Shown in pieces: positions 14,918 to 23,515 of a stretch of 33,227 nucleotides of DNA. Origin of the DNA: Verrucomicrobiaceae bacterium (GTDB lineage: Bacteria; Verrucomicrobiota; Verrucomicrobiia; Verrucomicrobiales; Verrucomicrobiaceae); NCBI GenBank assembly GCA_027489965.1, contig JAIXZA010000107.1, forward strand, positions 1-33,227, written 5' to 3'. The first letter of the stretch is position 1. The number at the start of each line of letters is the position of its first letter. Under the pieces are notes generated by a model. That model was not told the DNA's origin, made no database searches, and saw only the letters and a list, made by a program, of their open reading frames with translations. Both the position numbers and the translations under genes were made by a program.

Positions 14918-15415
14918 TTGAGCACTCCCACTGACAACCCACCCTGCCGCGTCCTTTTGGCCGAGGAAAGTCTGCCCTACCGTCGGGTGATCCGAGAGGC
15001 TCTGATGTCCTTTCGGCTTTGCGAGGTGGACGATTGCCAATCGGGAGAACGCGCTTTTGAGTTGGCTATCTCGCGTCCGTATCATTTGCTGATTTTAGCG
15101 GTACCCCTGCCTGATTTAGGTGGTCTAATTCTGGACAGGCTGATCGCCCGTTCCTACCCGCTGGTTCACCGTGGTAGTCACACTGCGCCTCCGGTTATAT
15201 TTATAACGAGATCAGGCGATGACGGGGAAATTGAGGCAATGAAGCGTGATGTGCGGTTGCGAGGCTGTTTAAGCTATCCCCCGAAATTAGACGCGCTTTT
15301 GGCCCTAACTTCGGGACTTTTACCCGAAAAACGCCCTGACTCACCATCGCTTCCCGCACTTTTCAAGAACCAGCCTGAACTCCCTCAACAACTCTCTTTT
15401 CCCAATGTTCCCTGA
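14918..15415 (+). CDS. Stand-alone receiver-like (pseudo-receiver) protein
   Basis: A 165-aa protein with a CheY-like receiver fold and no output domain. The acidic pair is E16-E17 (VLLAEES), and the switch residue is retained in IFITRSGD. The conserved Lys is in SYPPKLDALL. The phospho-acceptor Asp that should sit at position 61 is Ala (LLILAVPLPDLGG). Phosphorylation at the normal site is therefore unlikely. The C-terminal tail (after LLPEK) is Pro/Ser-rich. TTG at 14918 is the start that fits the reading frame; an in-frame stop lies at 14879, and no nearby ATG fits. The 3' end overlaps trpF by 11 bp. Sharing a transcript with trpF looks fortuitous or regulatory; unknown. Confidence 0.7.
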   Translation: MSTPTDNPPCRVLLAEESLPYRRVIREALMSFRLCEVDDCQSGERAFELAISRPYHLLILAVPLPDLGGLILDRLIARSYPLVHRGSHTAPPVIFITRSGDDGEIEAMKRDVRLRGCLSYPPKLDALLALTSGLLPEKRPDSPSLPALFKNQPELPQQLSFPNVP

Positions 15416-16055
15416 TCAAAAATTTACTGGTGTGAAAATTTGCGGCATCACCCAGGAGCAGCAAGCGCGTGAGATCATTTCTCTGGGGGCTGATGCCTTG
15501 GGAATCAATTTTTGGCCAAAGTCCAAGCGTTATTTGCCCATAGAAGCTGCCACTACTTGGTTACCTTCCTTATTGGATCAAACCACGTTAATCGCGGTTC
15601 TGGTGAATCCTGAGGCCGAGACTCTCGATACCATCATTGATCAGCATCTGGTTCATATTCTGCAATTGCATGGAGATGAGACGCCCTCCGAGGTCGCAGC
15701 CCTTCAGGATCGCGGCTGCTTAGTCATCAAAGCCCTGCAAGTGCGTGATCGAGAGTCGTTATCACAAATCGGCAGTTATTCCTGTGAGACAATACTTTTG
15801 GATGCTTATAATCCAGGTCTCTATGGTGGATCTGGTGAAACGTTTCCCTGGGATCTCGCCGTGATCGCACAGGACATGTATCCTGAAAAACGCATCATTC
15901 TATCAGGCGGACTCACGCCTGCAAATGTTCGGCAGGCAATTGAAGCCACGCATCCTGCCGCAGTGGATGTGGCCAGCGGCGTGGAGTCTTCACCAGGAAT
16001 CAAAGACTTGGTTTTGGTCCGTGAATTTATAGAGCAATCCCGCAGCGCGAAGTAA
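15405..16055 (+). CDS. trpF: Phosphoribosylanthranilate isomerase
   Basis: A 216-aa TIM-barrel enzyme of tryptophan synthesis that converts N-(5-phosphoribosyl)anthranilate to CdRP. Family features are VKICGIT at the N terminus with the active-site Cys, GADALGINFWPKSKRY, VHILQLHGDE, LLDAYNPGLYGGSGETFPWDL with the catalytic Asp, ILSGGLTPANV and VDVASGVESSPGIKD (phosphate binding). The length is standard. ATG at 15405 lies inside the end of the receiver gene, an 11-bp overlap consistent with coupling. No other trp genes are in the window. It is followed by a strong bidirectional hairpin. Confidence 0.95.
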   Translation: MFPDQKFTGVKICGITQEQQAREIISLGADALGINFWPKSKRYLPIEAATTWLPSLLDQTTLIAVLVNPEAETLDTIIDQHLVHILQLHGDETPSEVAALQDRGCLVIKALQVRDRESLSQIGSYSCETILLDAYNPGLYGGSGETFPWDLAVIAQDMYPEKRIILSGGLTPANVRQAIEATHPAAVDVASGVESSPGIKDLVLVREFIEQSRSAK

Positions 16056-16069
16056 TGCATGCCAATGAA

Positions 16070-16103
16070 AAAGACCAACGGCCCAGATGGATCGTTGGTC
16101 TTT
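16070..16103. terminator. Bidirectional terminator between trpF and the DUF4340 gene
   Basis: AAAGACCAACG (16070-16080) pairs perfectly over 11 bp with CGTTGGTCTTT (16093-16103), with a 12-nt loop. On the minus strand the stem is followed by a longer T-run (TTTTTC), so it should work best for the gld-like operon ending at 16125 and also help close trpF. Confidence 0.85.
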
Positions 16104-16124
16104 GGAGGTGGTTTCTGGGAAGAC

Positions 16125-17468
16125 TTACTTCTTCTCTGGTGCCGCAGGGTTGGCATCAGGCGCCGGTGCTGGCTTGATGTCATCTTTCGGCAGGGCTGGG
16201 ACGGAGACCGGTGGCGTTGTCACGCTGATTGGAGCAGAAGTCTTAATTTCTGGCTTCGCTGGTATGATGTTTGGTGCAGCTGGGGCAGGGGATGAACCGG
16301 GTGCTGTAGGTGCACTTGTTGCAGGAGGGACTTCGAGTTTCACGATCTCACTGCGCTTTTTGAGCAGGTTATTGACGGTGTATTCGGAGACTTCAAAGAC
16401 CCAACCAGCAAACTTTTGTTCCTTGGCCAGCTTTTCTTCCTTGGTCTTTTTAGCCGTAGCGAATTCTTCATCCTTCTTCTTTTTGTCCTCTTCTTTTTCG
16501 TCTTTGACGGGTGGGCGCTCTTTGGTGATCTCAGCGGTCACGGCAACACTAACGTAGTATTTATCAGAGCCATCTTTGGATTGTTTAGCGACTAGCACGT
16601 CGTAGCTGAAGCCATCAAAGGTCGTGATTTTGACTTTGCTAGCATCCTTGAGCAGTTCTGCCGTTTTGTCTTTACCACTGACGTCGTTGAACGTTGGGCT
16701 GGAAAGGATACTGCTGGCTGGCAGCTTGCTGGTATCGAGTGTCTCACCAGCATTGGGTTTCACTAAGGCAAAGTCGGTAGCGTTTTCGTCGGTGCGATTG
16801 ACAGACCAGGAGTCGTCAGCTTTGGGGGCGGTGACGGTGATGTCTTTGATCTTTTGCACGTCGATAAAAGCCTTATCCAGCCAGTTTTCCGGCTTGGCTT
16901 CAAGTTCGGTGAAGATGTTACTGACAACCCAGATGGTTTCACCATCCTCAGGAATACGAACAAACCGCTGATTGCCACCCATCATCGGCGTGCTGGATTT
17001 GCCTCCAGCGATGTCGATGTTTTGACCGAGCACCATGGTGCCCAGTGGTTTGTCAGCGGTTCCGATCATCTCGACTTGTGTGCCGATGCCCTCGGTGCCG
17101 TCACCAGGGGCTTTGAGCGTGTTTTTCGCCCAGGCACCTTTACCGACCTGCTGCTTACTCGCGATGGTCTGCTCACGCAGTTCAGATAGAGCCGTGCCAA
17201 GCTTGTCGATGGAGGCAGGATAGCCGCCACGTTCAGCGACGGTTGCGCTCTTGAGATCATTGCTGACGGCAATGTTCACTGAAGACTTGGCGTCTTGAAT
17301 TTTGAACTTACGTACAGCGGAGATGTCGAGGTCGGGAAACAGACGCTCACGCATCTTGACTCCCTTAGCTGAAGCAGTGTTGAGTGTGGCGTTTTGTTGC
17401 TCTTGATAATAGAGAGCTGTGCCGATCACTCCACCGAGGACGATGAGAAGGAGTAGAATTTTCTTCAT
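16125..17468 (-). CDS. DUF4340 domain membrane-anchored protein
   Basis: A 447-aa protein with an N-terminal membrane anchor (KKILLLLIVLGGVIGTALYY) and a DUF4340-like periplasmic domain that includes FPDLDISAVRKFKI, GGYPASIDKLGTALSELRE and ENWLDKAFIDVQKIKDITV. A highly charged Lys/Glu segment (about residues 318-350) follows. The C-terminal 80 residues are Pro/Ala/Ser-rich and end in PAAPEKK. DUF4340 genes are regularly found behind GldG-type genes, as here. It is likely part of the same ABC-export complex; the exact role is unknown. Confidence 0.85.
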   Translation of the reverse strand: MKKILLLLIVLGGVIGTALYYQEQQNATLNTASAKGVKMRERLFPDLDISAVRKFKIQDAKSSVNIAVSNDLKSATVAERGGYPASIDKLGTALSELREQTIASKQQVGKGAWAKNTLKAPGDGTEGIGTQVEMIGTADKPLGTMVLGQNIDIAGGKSSTPMMGGNQRFVRIPEDGETIWVVSNIFTELEAKPENWLDKAFIDVQKIKDITVTAPKADDSWSVNRTDENATDFALVKPNAGETLDTSKLPASSILSSPTFNDVSGKDKTAELLKDASKVKITTFDGFSYDVLVAKQSKDGSDKYYVSVAVTAEITKERPPVKDEKEEDKKKKDEEFATAKKTKEEKLAKEQKFAGWVFEVSEYTVNNLLKKRSEIVKLEVPPATSAPTAPGSSPAPAAPNIIPAKPEIKTSAPISVTTPPVSVPALPKDDIKPAPAPDANPAAPEKK

Positions 17469-17507
17469 GAATGGAATGGAGAAAGGAAGTTAATAAAAGG
17501 GATTGGG

Positions 17508-19550
17508 TTAAACAGCAGCCGTGGTTACACGACGGCGGATGGCCAACATGAGGCCAACGGCAATGACTAACAGGGGCACACCAAAGACGTTCAGAATCGT
17601 GATGATGGACTGGGTGTAGTCGATGTCTTTGTTTTGATCTTTTTTGATGTTGCGAATGTCTTTGTTGATGTCCTTCTGCTTTTTCATGAGCTCTTCGAGC
17701 TTTTTGATTTGGCCAGGATCAGCAAGTTGACCATTTTTGACACGCAGGGGACCCATTTCCTGGGCAATCTTGTCCATCTCAGCCTGCTTTTGGGCAAGCA
17801 CTGGACGGAAGACTTTTTCCACATCTTCACGCAGCTCATCCATTTTGGTGAATGGGCGCTGGGTGGATGCACGACTGCGGACTTGGAGAAGGTCGCCTCC
17901 GCCACTGAGGATTTCCACTGAGTTAAGGATGAGTGGAAGATTGGAATTGGTGGCAATCAGGCCGCCTGTCATTGGGTCCTGCTGCACGCAGAAGGCATCA
18001 TACATCATGTCGGCATCTGAAAAGAGAATGACAGAACCTTCCGTATTGGACGACTCAAGTATTGTTCCATCGGTCGGTGCGGCTGGTGCTGCGGCAGCAG
18101 CTTCTTTTGGGGCTTCAGCAGGAGTTGGGCTTGCTGCTGCAGCAGGTGCCACTGAGATAGCAGGAGTGCTGGCCGTTGCAGGGGCAGCGGGTGCTGCAGA
18201 AGCTTCAGTGGCTTTTGGCGCATTGGCATCATCTTGGGCACCACCGCCTTCTTTTGGGGCTGCTGGGCCCTTTGGCTTGCCAGATGGGAAGGCTGTCTTA
18301 AACTTGCCACTAAGACGCACAGCTAGGATTTGCTTTTCACCACTTGAGGTAAAGTTTTCAAGATTTTGCGTGCGCAGCTTTTCAGCGGCCGTGTTGTCGA
18401 TCATTTCACTAGCTTCGGAGGAAGTCACTAGTGTGGTATATTCGATGCCGTCTTTCTTTTGCAGGTCAAAGGAGCCAGCGCCCATCATCAACATGGACTG
18501 GAGGTCAGCGGTGACGCGGTCAGTTTTGTTCAAAGCTTCTTTAGGCAAGCGCAAGGCAGTCGGGTTTTGACGGCCTTGCATGACACTCTTGTAGTTCACG
18601 TCAGCGACGACGCTTGTTTTATTGTAGGCTACTCCCCAGCTCTTGAAGAGATTTGGCAGATCGGAGGCTGGATTGATTTGGCTGCCAGGTTGACCTGTCA
18701 TTGGGTTTGGCTGGCCGCTGTAAGCTTGAGCAATCCAGCTCTGCGGATCAACGAGAGCGATCACCTTGCCACCTTTGAGCAAAAATTGATCGATGGCATA
18801 CTCGGCTCCTTCTGTGATGTCTCCAGGATGGACAACGACTAGGACGTTGACGTCGGAATCGATGCTGGTAGAAGCAATCGGGATGTCGCGGACTTCATAG
18901 TCCATGCGCAGACGCTGAACTAGGATCCATGGCTCCTGACCTTTTTGACGCTGATAGGGATACATCGGGGAACCCATGATCGGCATGGAGCTCATCACAC
19001 CGACAACTGTCTTGCTGGTCTTGGAGACCTTTTGGATGGCACGGGAGATGTTGTATTCCAAAGCGGTTTCTTCATTTGGATTTAAGAAAGGCAACACTTC
19101 CTTTTTACCCGCGGATTGGATGGCCATACCAAGGTAGATGTTGTCGCCTTCTTGATTGACGGCCATGCCTTGCAGGTCGTCTTCGCGGGCTTTATCCTCG
19201 TCTTCAGAATTCGGATTTGGGGCCAGTTTTTCTAGAATGACTTTGCCTTTGGATGCTTTTTGGAATTCCAAAAGCAGGTCCTGCACCGTGCGTGAATGGG
19301 ATTTAAGCACAGGAGGCATCACACGGTCTTCGGTCGAGACATAGTAACGAATGGTTACTGGTTCGTCTGGATTTAGACGTTCTAGGATGTTGCGAGTGCC
19401 GTTGGATAGGGTGTAAAGCCGATCCTCGGTCAAGTCGATGCGGGCATTCAAAAAGCCCAGGCCACCGACCAGGAAGTTCACGGCGACGACGATGGCGATG
19501 AGCAGCAGGGCCGTGATGCCTGCGGTGCCTTCTTTGCTATTCAGATTCAT
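17508..19550 (-). CDS. GldG-like ABC transporter auxiliary protein
   Basis: A 680-aa membrane protein. It has an N-terminal helix (ITALLLIAIVVAVNFLVGGLGFL) followed by LTEDRLYTLSNGTRNIL, the classic start of GldG-type ABC_transp_aux proteins. The large periplasmic domain includes EYNISRAIQKV, VLVVVHPGDITEGAEYAIDQFLLKGGKVIALVDP and a C-terminal membrane helix (VPLLVIAVGLMLAIRRR). An Ala/Pro-rich insert of about 70 residues (roughly 430-500) interrupts the domain, and a coiled-coil precedes the last helix. It is co-directional with the permease and ATPase genes (39-bp gap to the permease). In Bacteroidetes the homologue supports gliding; here the cargo is unknown and no other gld genes are visible. 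Confidence 0.88.
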   Translation of the reverse strand: MNLNSKEGTAGITALLLIAIVVAVNFLVGGLGFLNARIDLTEDRLYTLSNGTRNILERLNPDEPVTIRYYVSTEDRVMPPVLKSHSRTVQDLLLEFQKASKGKVILEKLAPNPNSEDEDKAREDDLQGMAVNQEGDNIYLGMAIQSAGKKEVLPFLNPNEETALEYNISRAIQKVSKTSKTVVGVMSSMPIMGSPMYPYQRQKGQEPWILVQRLRMDYEVRDIPIASTSIDSDVNVLVVVHPGDITEGAEYAIDQFLLKGGKVIALVDPQSWIAQAYSGQPNPMTGQPGSQINPASDLPNLFKSWGVAYNKTSVVADVNYKSVMQGRQNPTALRLPKEALNKTDRVTADLQSMLMMGAGSFDLQKKDGIEYTTLVTSSEASEMIDNTAAEKLRTQNLENFTSSGEKQILAVRLSGKFKTAFPSGKPKGPAAPKEGGGAQDDANAPKATEASAAPAAPATASTPAISVAPAAAASPTPAEAPKEAAAAAPAAPTDGTILESSNTEGSVILFSDADMMYDAFCVQQDPMTGGLIATNSNLPLILNSVEILSGGGDLLQVRSRASTQRPFTKMDELREDVEKVFRPVLAQKQAEMDKIAQEMGPLRVKNGQLADPGQIKKLEELMKKQKDINKDIRNIKKDQNKDIDYTQSIITILNVFGVPLLVIAVGLMLAIRRRVTTAAV

Positions 19551-19589
19551 AAAGAGTGACTCGGAGAGTTAAAATTGCGTTCAGTGAAA

Positions 19590-20348
19590 TTAGGCGCGCT
19601 TGGAGCGGAGGCCCATGTTGGTCACGACAAGGGCGATGACGATGACTGAGACGAAGTAGAGGACGTCACGGATCACGAGGATGCCTTTCGACATTTCATA
19701 GAAGTGATCCATGAAGCTCAGATAACTGACAAAACGCACTACTGACTCCAGAGAGCCTGGGAGCGTGCGGACTACGGTGTCAACGATACCAGGGTAACCG
19801 ATGAGTGTCAGCAAGATGCAGAGTGCCACAGAGACAATGAAGCAGACTACCTGACTGCGGGTGTAAGCGCTGGCAGCACTCGTGACAGCCAAACAGCCAA
19901 GAGCATACAAGTAGCTTGCCGCATAGCCTGTCATGATCGGTCCTGGATCTGGATCACCCAGCCAGCAAACGGTTATCACGATGGAGAAGGTCAGCGCTAA
20001 GCCGATGGCCCAAACTAGGGCTGAAGCGACGAATTTGCCAATGATCGCCTGCCACGGGGAAAGTGGCATGGTCATGAGCAATTCAAAGGTGCCCAAGCGG
20101 TGCTCTTCAGACCACATGCGCATTCCCACAGCTGGGGCTAGCACGATGTAGATCCATGGATGCCAGAAGAAGAATGCCTGAGTCAGCGAGGCATTGTCCG
20201 AGTCCAGGAAGCGTCCGAAGAAGAACGCAAAGCCCATGGCAGCGAGAAGGAAGATAACGACGATGACGTAAAGCACCGGCGAATTGAAGTAGGAGAGGAA
20301 CTCCCGCTTAAAGATGGCCATCGTATTGGCCAGATCTCTGTTTTTCAT
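19590..20348 (-). CDS. ABC-2 type permease, GldF-like
   Basis: A 252-aa integral membrane protein with six predicted helices. It begins with a cytoplasmic start, MAIFKREFLSYFNSPVLYV. The motif WSEEHRLGTFELLMTMPLSPWQAIIGKF is characteristic of GldF/ABC-2 permeases. It should dimerise and pair with the ATPase encoded 47 bp upstream. Neighbours in the order ATPase, permease, GldG-like and DUF4340 match the Gld-type ABC layout known across many phyla. Confidence 0.92.
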   Translation of the reverse strand: MKNRDLANTMAIFKREFLSYFNSPVLYVIVVIFLLAAMGFAFFFGRFLDSDNASLTQAFFFWHPWIYIVLAPAVGMRMWSEEHRLGTFELLMTMPLSPWQAIIGKFVASALVWAIGLALTFSIVITVCWLGDPDPGPIMTGYAASYLYALGCLAVTSAASAYTRSQVVCFIVSVALCILLTLIGYPGIVDTVVRTLPGSLESVVRFVSYLSFMDHFYEMSKGILVIRDVLYFVSVIVIALVVTNMGLRSKRA

Positions 20349-20395
20349 GATGAAAGATGAAGTGTGTTAAAGAGGTTGTGGAAAGGTATGCCGTC

Positions 20396-21124
20396 TTATT
20401 TTTCCAAATCAGAGCGGGTGATAGAGCGGAAGACTTCGTCGAGCGTATTGCAGCCAGGAACGAGCTTCTTGAGCTGAGCCGGCGTGCCATCAGCCACGAC
20501 TTTACCACGATCGATGATCATGGCGCGTGTACAGGCAGCTTCGACTTCTTCCAAAATATGGGTGGAGAAGATGATCGCCTTGGTTTCACCCATGTGCTTG
20601 ATCAGGTTGCGAATTTCATGCTTCTGGTTGGGGTCCAGACCGTCTGTCGGTTCATCCAAAATGAGAACTTCAGGATCATGGATGATGCTCTGGGCAAAGC
20701 AGGTGCGGTGGCGATATCCTTTAGAAAGAGTATCGACGCTCTGGTTGCGCACCTTATGCAGGAAGCAGAGATCTAAAACTCGGTCGATCGCTTTTGCCTT
20801 GGCTGCGCCATTGAGGCCGCGCATTTCAGCGCAGAAGCCAAGGAAGCTGGCTACCGTCATGTCTGAATAGAGGGGGGCATTTTCTGGAAGGTAGCCGATG
20901 CTGCGCTTAGCCAATTCAGGCTCTTCGAGCATGTCGATACCACCAATTTTGATCGAACCAGCCGTCGGGCGGAAGTAGCCCGTGACCATTCTCATGGAGG
21001 TCGATTTGCCTGCACCGTTGGGGCCGAGAAAGCCTAGGACTTGGCCTTTTTCGACAGTGAATGATACATCATCCACCGCTACCTTACTGCCGAACACTTT
21101 TCGGAGGTTTTGCACTTGGATCAT
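20396..21124 (-). CDS. ABC transporter ATP-binding protein, GldA-like
   Basis: A 242-aa ATPase. Walker A GPNGAGKST is at residues 34-42, the Q-loop region is YLPENAPLYSDMTV, the signature is LSKGYRHR (the GldA/NatA variant of LSGGQ), Walker B is VLILDEPTDGLDP and the switch His is in FSTHILEE. ATG at 21124 (MIQVQNLRKVFG) is chosen because the family starts there; an upstream ATG at 21202 would add 26 unrelated residues. It is the first gene of the four-gene cluster on the minus strand. Confidence 0.94.
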   Translation of the reverse strand: MIQVQNLRKVFGSKVAVDDVSFTVEKGQVLGFLGPNGAGKSTSMRMVTGYFRPTAGSIKIGGIDMLEEPELAKRSIGYLPENAPLYSDMTVASFLGFCAEMRGLNGAAKAKAIDRVLDLCFLHKVRNQSVDTLSKGYRHRTCFAQSIIHDPEVLILDEPTDGLDPNQKHEIRNLIKHMGETKAIIFSTHILEEVEAACTRAMIIDRGKVVADGTPAQLKKLVPGCNTLDEVFRSITRSDLEK

Positions 21125-21232
21125 AGGGTCGCTATCATGGTTATAGGGGTTGTAATGGAAGGGGAGAGCCAATGTGACACACGGACTGTCCTGCACGTTC
21201 AAAAACGCGCGGGGCGTTTATTGGTTGGGACT

Positions 21233-21245
21233 TTGCATTATGCAA
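21233..21245. promoter_or_regulatory. Palindrome TTGCAT-T-ATGCAA upstream of the dehydrogenase
   Basis: A perfect 6-bp dyad around one base, about 100 bp before the start codon at 21343, in the region divergent from the ABC cluster. It could be an operator for either side. No consensus -35/-10 pair was identified with confidence. Confidence 0.35.
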
Positions 21246-21342
21246 CTGGATTTTCTAGGCTTCCATATCAGGATCTTCACATGAACAAGGTTGCATTCCT
21301 GCCACAACAGCTAGACTCGCGGCCTGTTTCGTTTCTCACATC

Positions 21343-22551
21343 ATGTCTCATAAAGTTCTTATCATCGGAGCCGGCGGTGTCGGCCGGGTCGTCACTCATA
21401 AATGCGCACAGCTTCCCGAGGTCTTCGGTGAGATCATGCTCGCCAGTCGTACAAAGTCGAAATGTGACGCCATCGCCGCAGAGTTAAAGCGCCCAATCCA
21501 GACGGCAGGTGTGGATGCGGACAATGTGCCGGAGTTGGTCAAGCTCTTGAAGAGCTTTCAGCCTGAGGTTCTCATCAATGTAGCACTGCCTTATCAGGAT
21601 CTGACCATCATGGACGCCTGCTTAGAAGCGGGTGTACATTACATTGATACTGCGAACTATGAGCCGCGTGATGTCGCTAAATTTGAGTATCACTGGCAGT
21701 GGGCCTATCAAGAGCGCTTTAAAGCTGCTGGACTGACTGCTCTTCTAGGTTGTGGCTTTGATCCAGGCGTGACCAATGTTTATACGGCCTATGCCATGAA
21801 ACATCATTTTAGTAAGATCAACACTCTGGACATTCTTGACTGCAATGCGGGCGATCATGGCAAAGCTTTTGCCACGAACTTCAATCCTGAGATCAATCTG
21901 CGTGAAGTGACGGCCAATGGTCGCTATTGGGAAAACGGTCAGTGGGTGGAAACCAAGCCACTGGAGATCAAGCGCAGCTTCTCCTTCCCGGATGGCATTG
22001 GTGCTAAGAACATCTATTGCCTCTACCACGAGGAATTGGAGTCGCTTACCAAGCATTTTGACATCGGTCGCGCTCGCTTCTGGATGACTTTTGGAGATGC
22101 TTACATCAAGCACATGGAGGTGCTGGTAAACGTCGGCATGACTGGCATTCATCCAGTGAAGCACAAAGGCGTGGACATCATCCCTATCGAGTTTCTGAAG
22201 ACGCTGCTTCCTGAGCCGGGTTCGCTCGGTGCTGATACCAAGGGCAAAACCTGCATTGGTAACTGGATCGAAGGACTGGGAAAAGATGGTCAGCCAAAGC
22301 GCTACTACGTTTACAACATTTGCGATCATCAGGAGTGCTATGCAGAGACCAATAGCCAAGGGGTGAGCTACACGACAGGCGTACCAGCCATGATCGCTGC
22401 TCGTCAATTGCTGACCAATCCTGCCGAATATCGCCAGCCGGGTGTGTGGAACATTGAGCAACTCAATCCAGATCCCTTCATGGCTGATCTGAATGCTTAC
22501 GGCCTGCCATGGCTGGAAACCTGGCCGACTGAGCCTCTGCCAGGCGAATAA
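21343..22551 (+). CDS. Saccharopine dehydrogenase-family protein, likely carboxynorspermidine synthase
   Basis: A 402-aa NAD(P)-dependent enzyme. The N-terminal Rossmann motif is IGAGGVGRVVTHK. VLINVALPYQDLTIMDACLEAGVHYIDTANYE follows, then GLTALLGCGFDPGVTNVYTAYA and a C-terminal substrate domain (GCGFDPG, FGDAYIKHMEVL, GVPAMIAARQLL). The whole resembles the carboxy(nor)spermidine synthase branch (Lys1-like), which condenses aspartate semialdehyde with a diamine for spermidine synthesis. The usual decarboxylase partner (NspC) is not in the window, so the precise substrate is by family only. A strong terminator follows. Confidence 0.85.
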   Translation: MSHKVLIIGAGGVGRVVTHKCAQLPEVFGEIMLASRTKSKCDAIAAELKRPIQTAGVDADNVPELVKLLKSFQPEVLINVALPYQDLTIMDACLEAGVHYIDTANYEPRDVAKFEYHWQWAYQERFKAAGLTALLGCGFDPGVTNVYTAYAMKHHFSKINTLDILDCNAGDHGKAFATNFNPEINLREVTANGRYWENGQWVETKPLEIKRSFSFPDGIGAKNIYCLYHEELESLTKHFDIGRARFWMTFGDAYIKHMEVLVNVGMTGIHPVKHKGVDIIPIEFLKTLLPEPGSLGADTKGKTCIGNWIEGLGKDGQPKRYYVYNICDHQECYAETNSQGVSYTTGVPAMIAARQLLTNPAEYRQPGVWNIEQLNPDPFMADLNAYGLPWLETWPTEPLPGE

Positions 22552-22567
22552 AAGGCTAAACTTCTTT

Positions 22568-22609
22568 GCCAAATGACTGCTGATAGATCGGTGGTCATTT
22601 GGCCTTTTT
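22568..22609 (+). terminator. Rho-independent terminator of the saccharopine-family gene
   Basis: GCCAAATGAC (22568-22577) pairs with GTCATTTGGC (22594-22603), a 10-bp perfect stem with a 16-nt loop. It is followed by CTTTTTG and then a second T-run, 17 bp after the stop codon. Confidence 0.9.
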
Positions 22610-22628
22610 GTGAATTTTTTTCTGCCTA

Positions 22629-23362
22629 TTATCGGCCCTGCTGCAAACGCTCCGCTAGTGAGAATGGCAGTCCTGCATCTTCAATGGCGTATTGAGCGCC
22701 TCTGATGTTGTAGTTCACACGCTGCCACTGTACTTCGTTGAGGTCGGGGCGTAGGATGGTATGGCATGCACGTGGATCACGATCACGGGGTTGGCCTACC
22801 GAGTCGACATTGACGACCTGCTTGCGCTGTAGGTCGATGGATTCGCGACCTGTGATGGTTCGTGATTCAAATTCACCATCTACCCAAAAGGCGGGCTGGT
22901 GCGTGTGACCGGTGAGACAGAGCGGATGTGTTTGTCGTGGGAAATGCAGCTCCGCGAGTTCCTGGTTCAAAACGTAGCGCCATTCGGTAGGCTCATAAAG
23001 CATGGCATGCACGGCCTGAAACTCAGGCCTCTCTAAGGTCATTGGCAACTCTGCTAACCAACTCCGTTGATCAAAGCTCAGTGCCTTGTAAGTCCACTCA
23101 ATGACTAGTCGTGCCTTGGGGTTGATGTCTCTCTCTGGTTCCAAAATCCCCCCGTCGCCATAGCATCGTGGTTGCCTTGAATGCAGGGAATGCCACAGGC
23201 TCGGATCAGGTCGATGCATTCCCCGGGATTGCCACCATAGCCCAGGACATCCCCCAGGCAGTAAATCTAAGTGATTTCTTGATTCTTGATATCCGCCAAT
23301 ACAGCTTCCAGCGCCTGAAGATTGGCATGGATATCACTGATAAAAGCAATCTCTGATTTCAT
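22629..23362 (-). pseudogene. Metallophosphoesterase (YfcE/calcineurin-like), broken by a nonsense codon and a frameshift
   Basis: Reading from ATG at 23362 gives MKSEIAFISDIHANLQALEA, the usual N terminus with the D-x-H metal motif at residues 10-12, then TAG at codon 32 (23267-23269). The same frame continues after the stop with LGDVLGYGGNPGECIDL and CIQGNHDAMATGG (GD and GNHD motifs). A one-base deletion, most simply in the G6 run at 23148-23153, shifts to the frame that carries ILEPERDINPKA, GHTHQPAFWV and VNVDSVGQPRD to the end at 22629. The full length would be about 245 aa, normal for the family. An isolated downstream ORF (22629-23219) exists but lacks the first two metal motifs, so it is unlikely to be active. 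Confidence 0.85.
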
Positions 23363-23515
23363 GGTCGGCGGCGTGCTGTGATAGGTTAACACTCAATAGC
23401 TGCGCATCTATCCCTGATTTCTTTTGGTAATTAAAGCCGACGGGCTGAGTCGTGGTGAACAAACTGCTGAGAAGAGAGCTTTACGCAGTGCCTGATCTGT
23501 GGCGTATGTGAGGGC

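Noticed and set aside
17737..18570. 277-codon plus-strand open frame antisense to the GldG-like gene
   Set aside because: Arises from the Ala/Pro-rich repeat region read backwards; no independent support.
21203..21219. Hairpin AAACGC/GCGTTT with a short T-run on the minus strand before the ABC operon
   Set aside because: Only 6 bp, no gene upstream to terminate, and no leader peptide or anti-terminator partner seen.
21745..22572. 275-codon minus-strand open frame antisense to the saccharopine-family gene
   Set aside because: No motifs or signal; the plus-strand frame is a clear enzyme, and this frame runs through its terminator.
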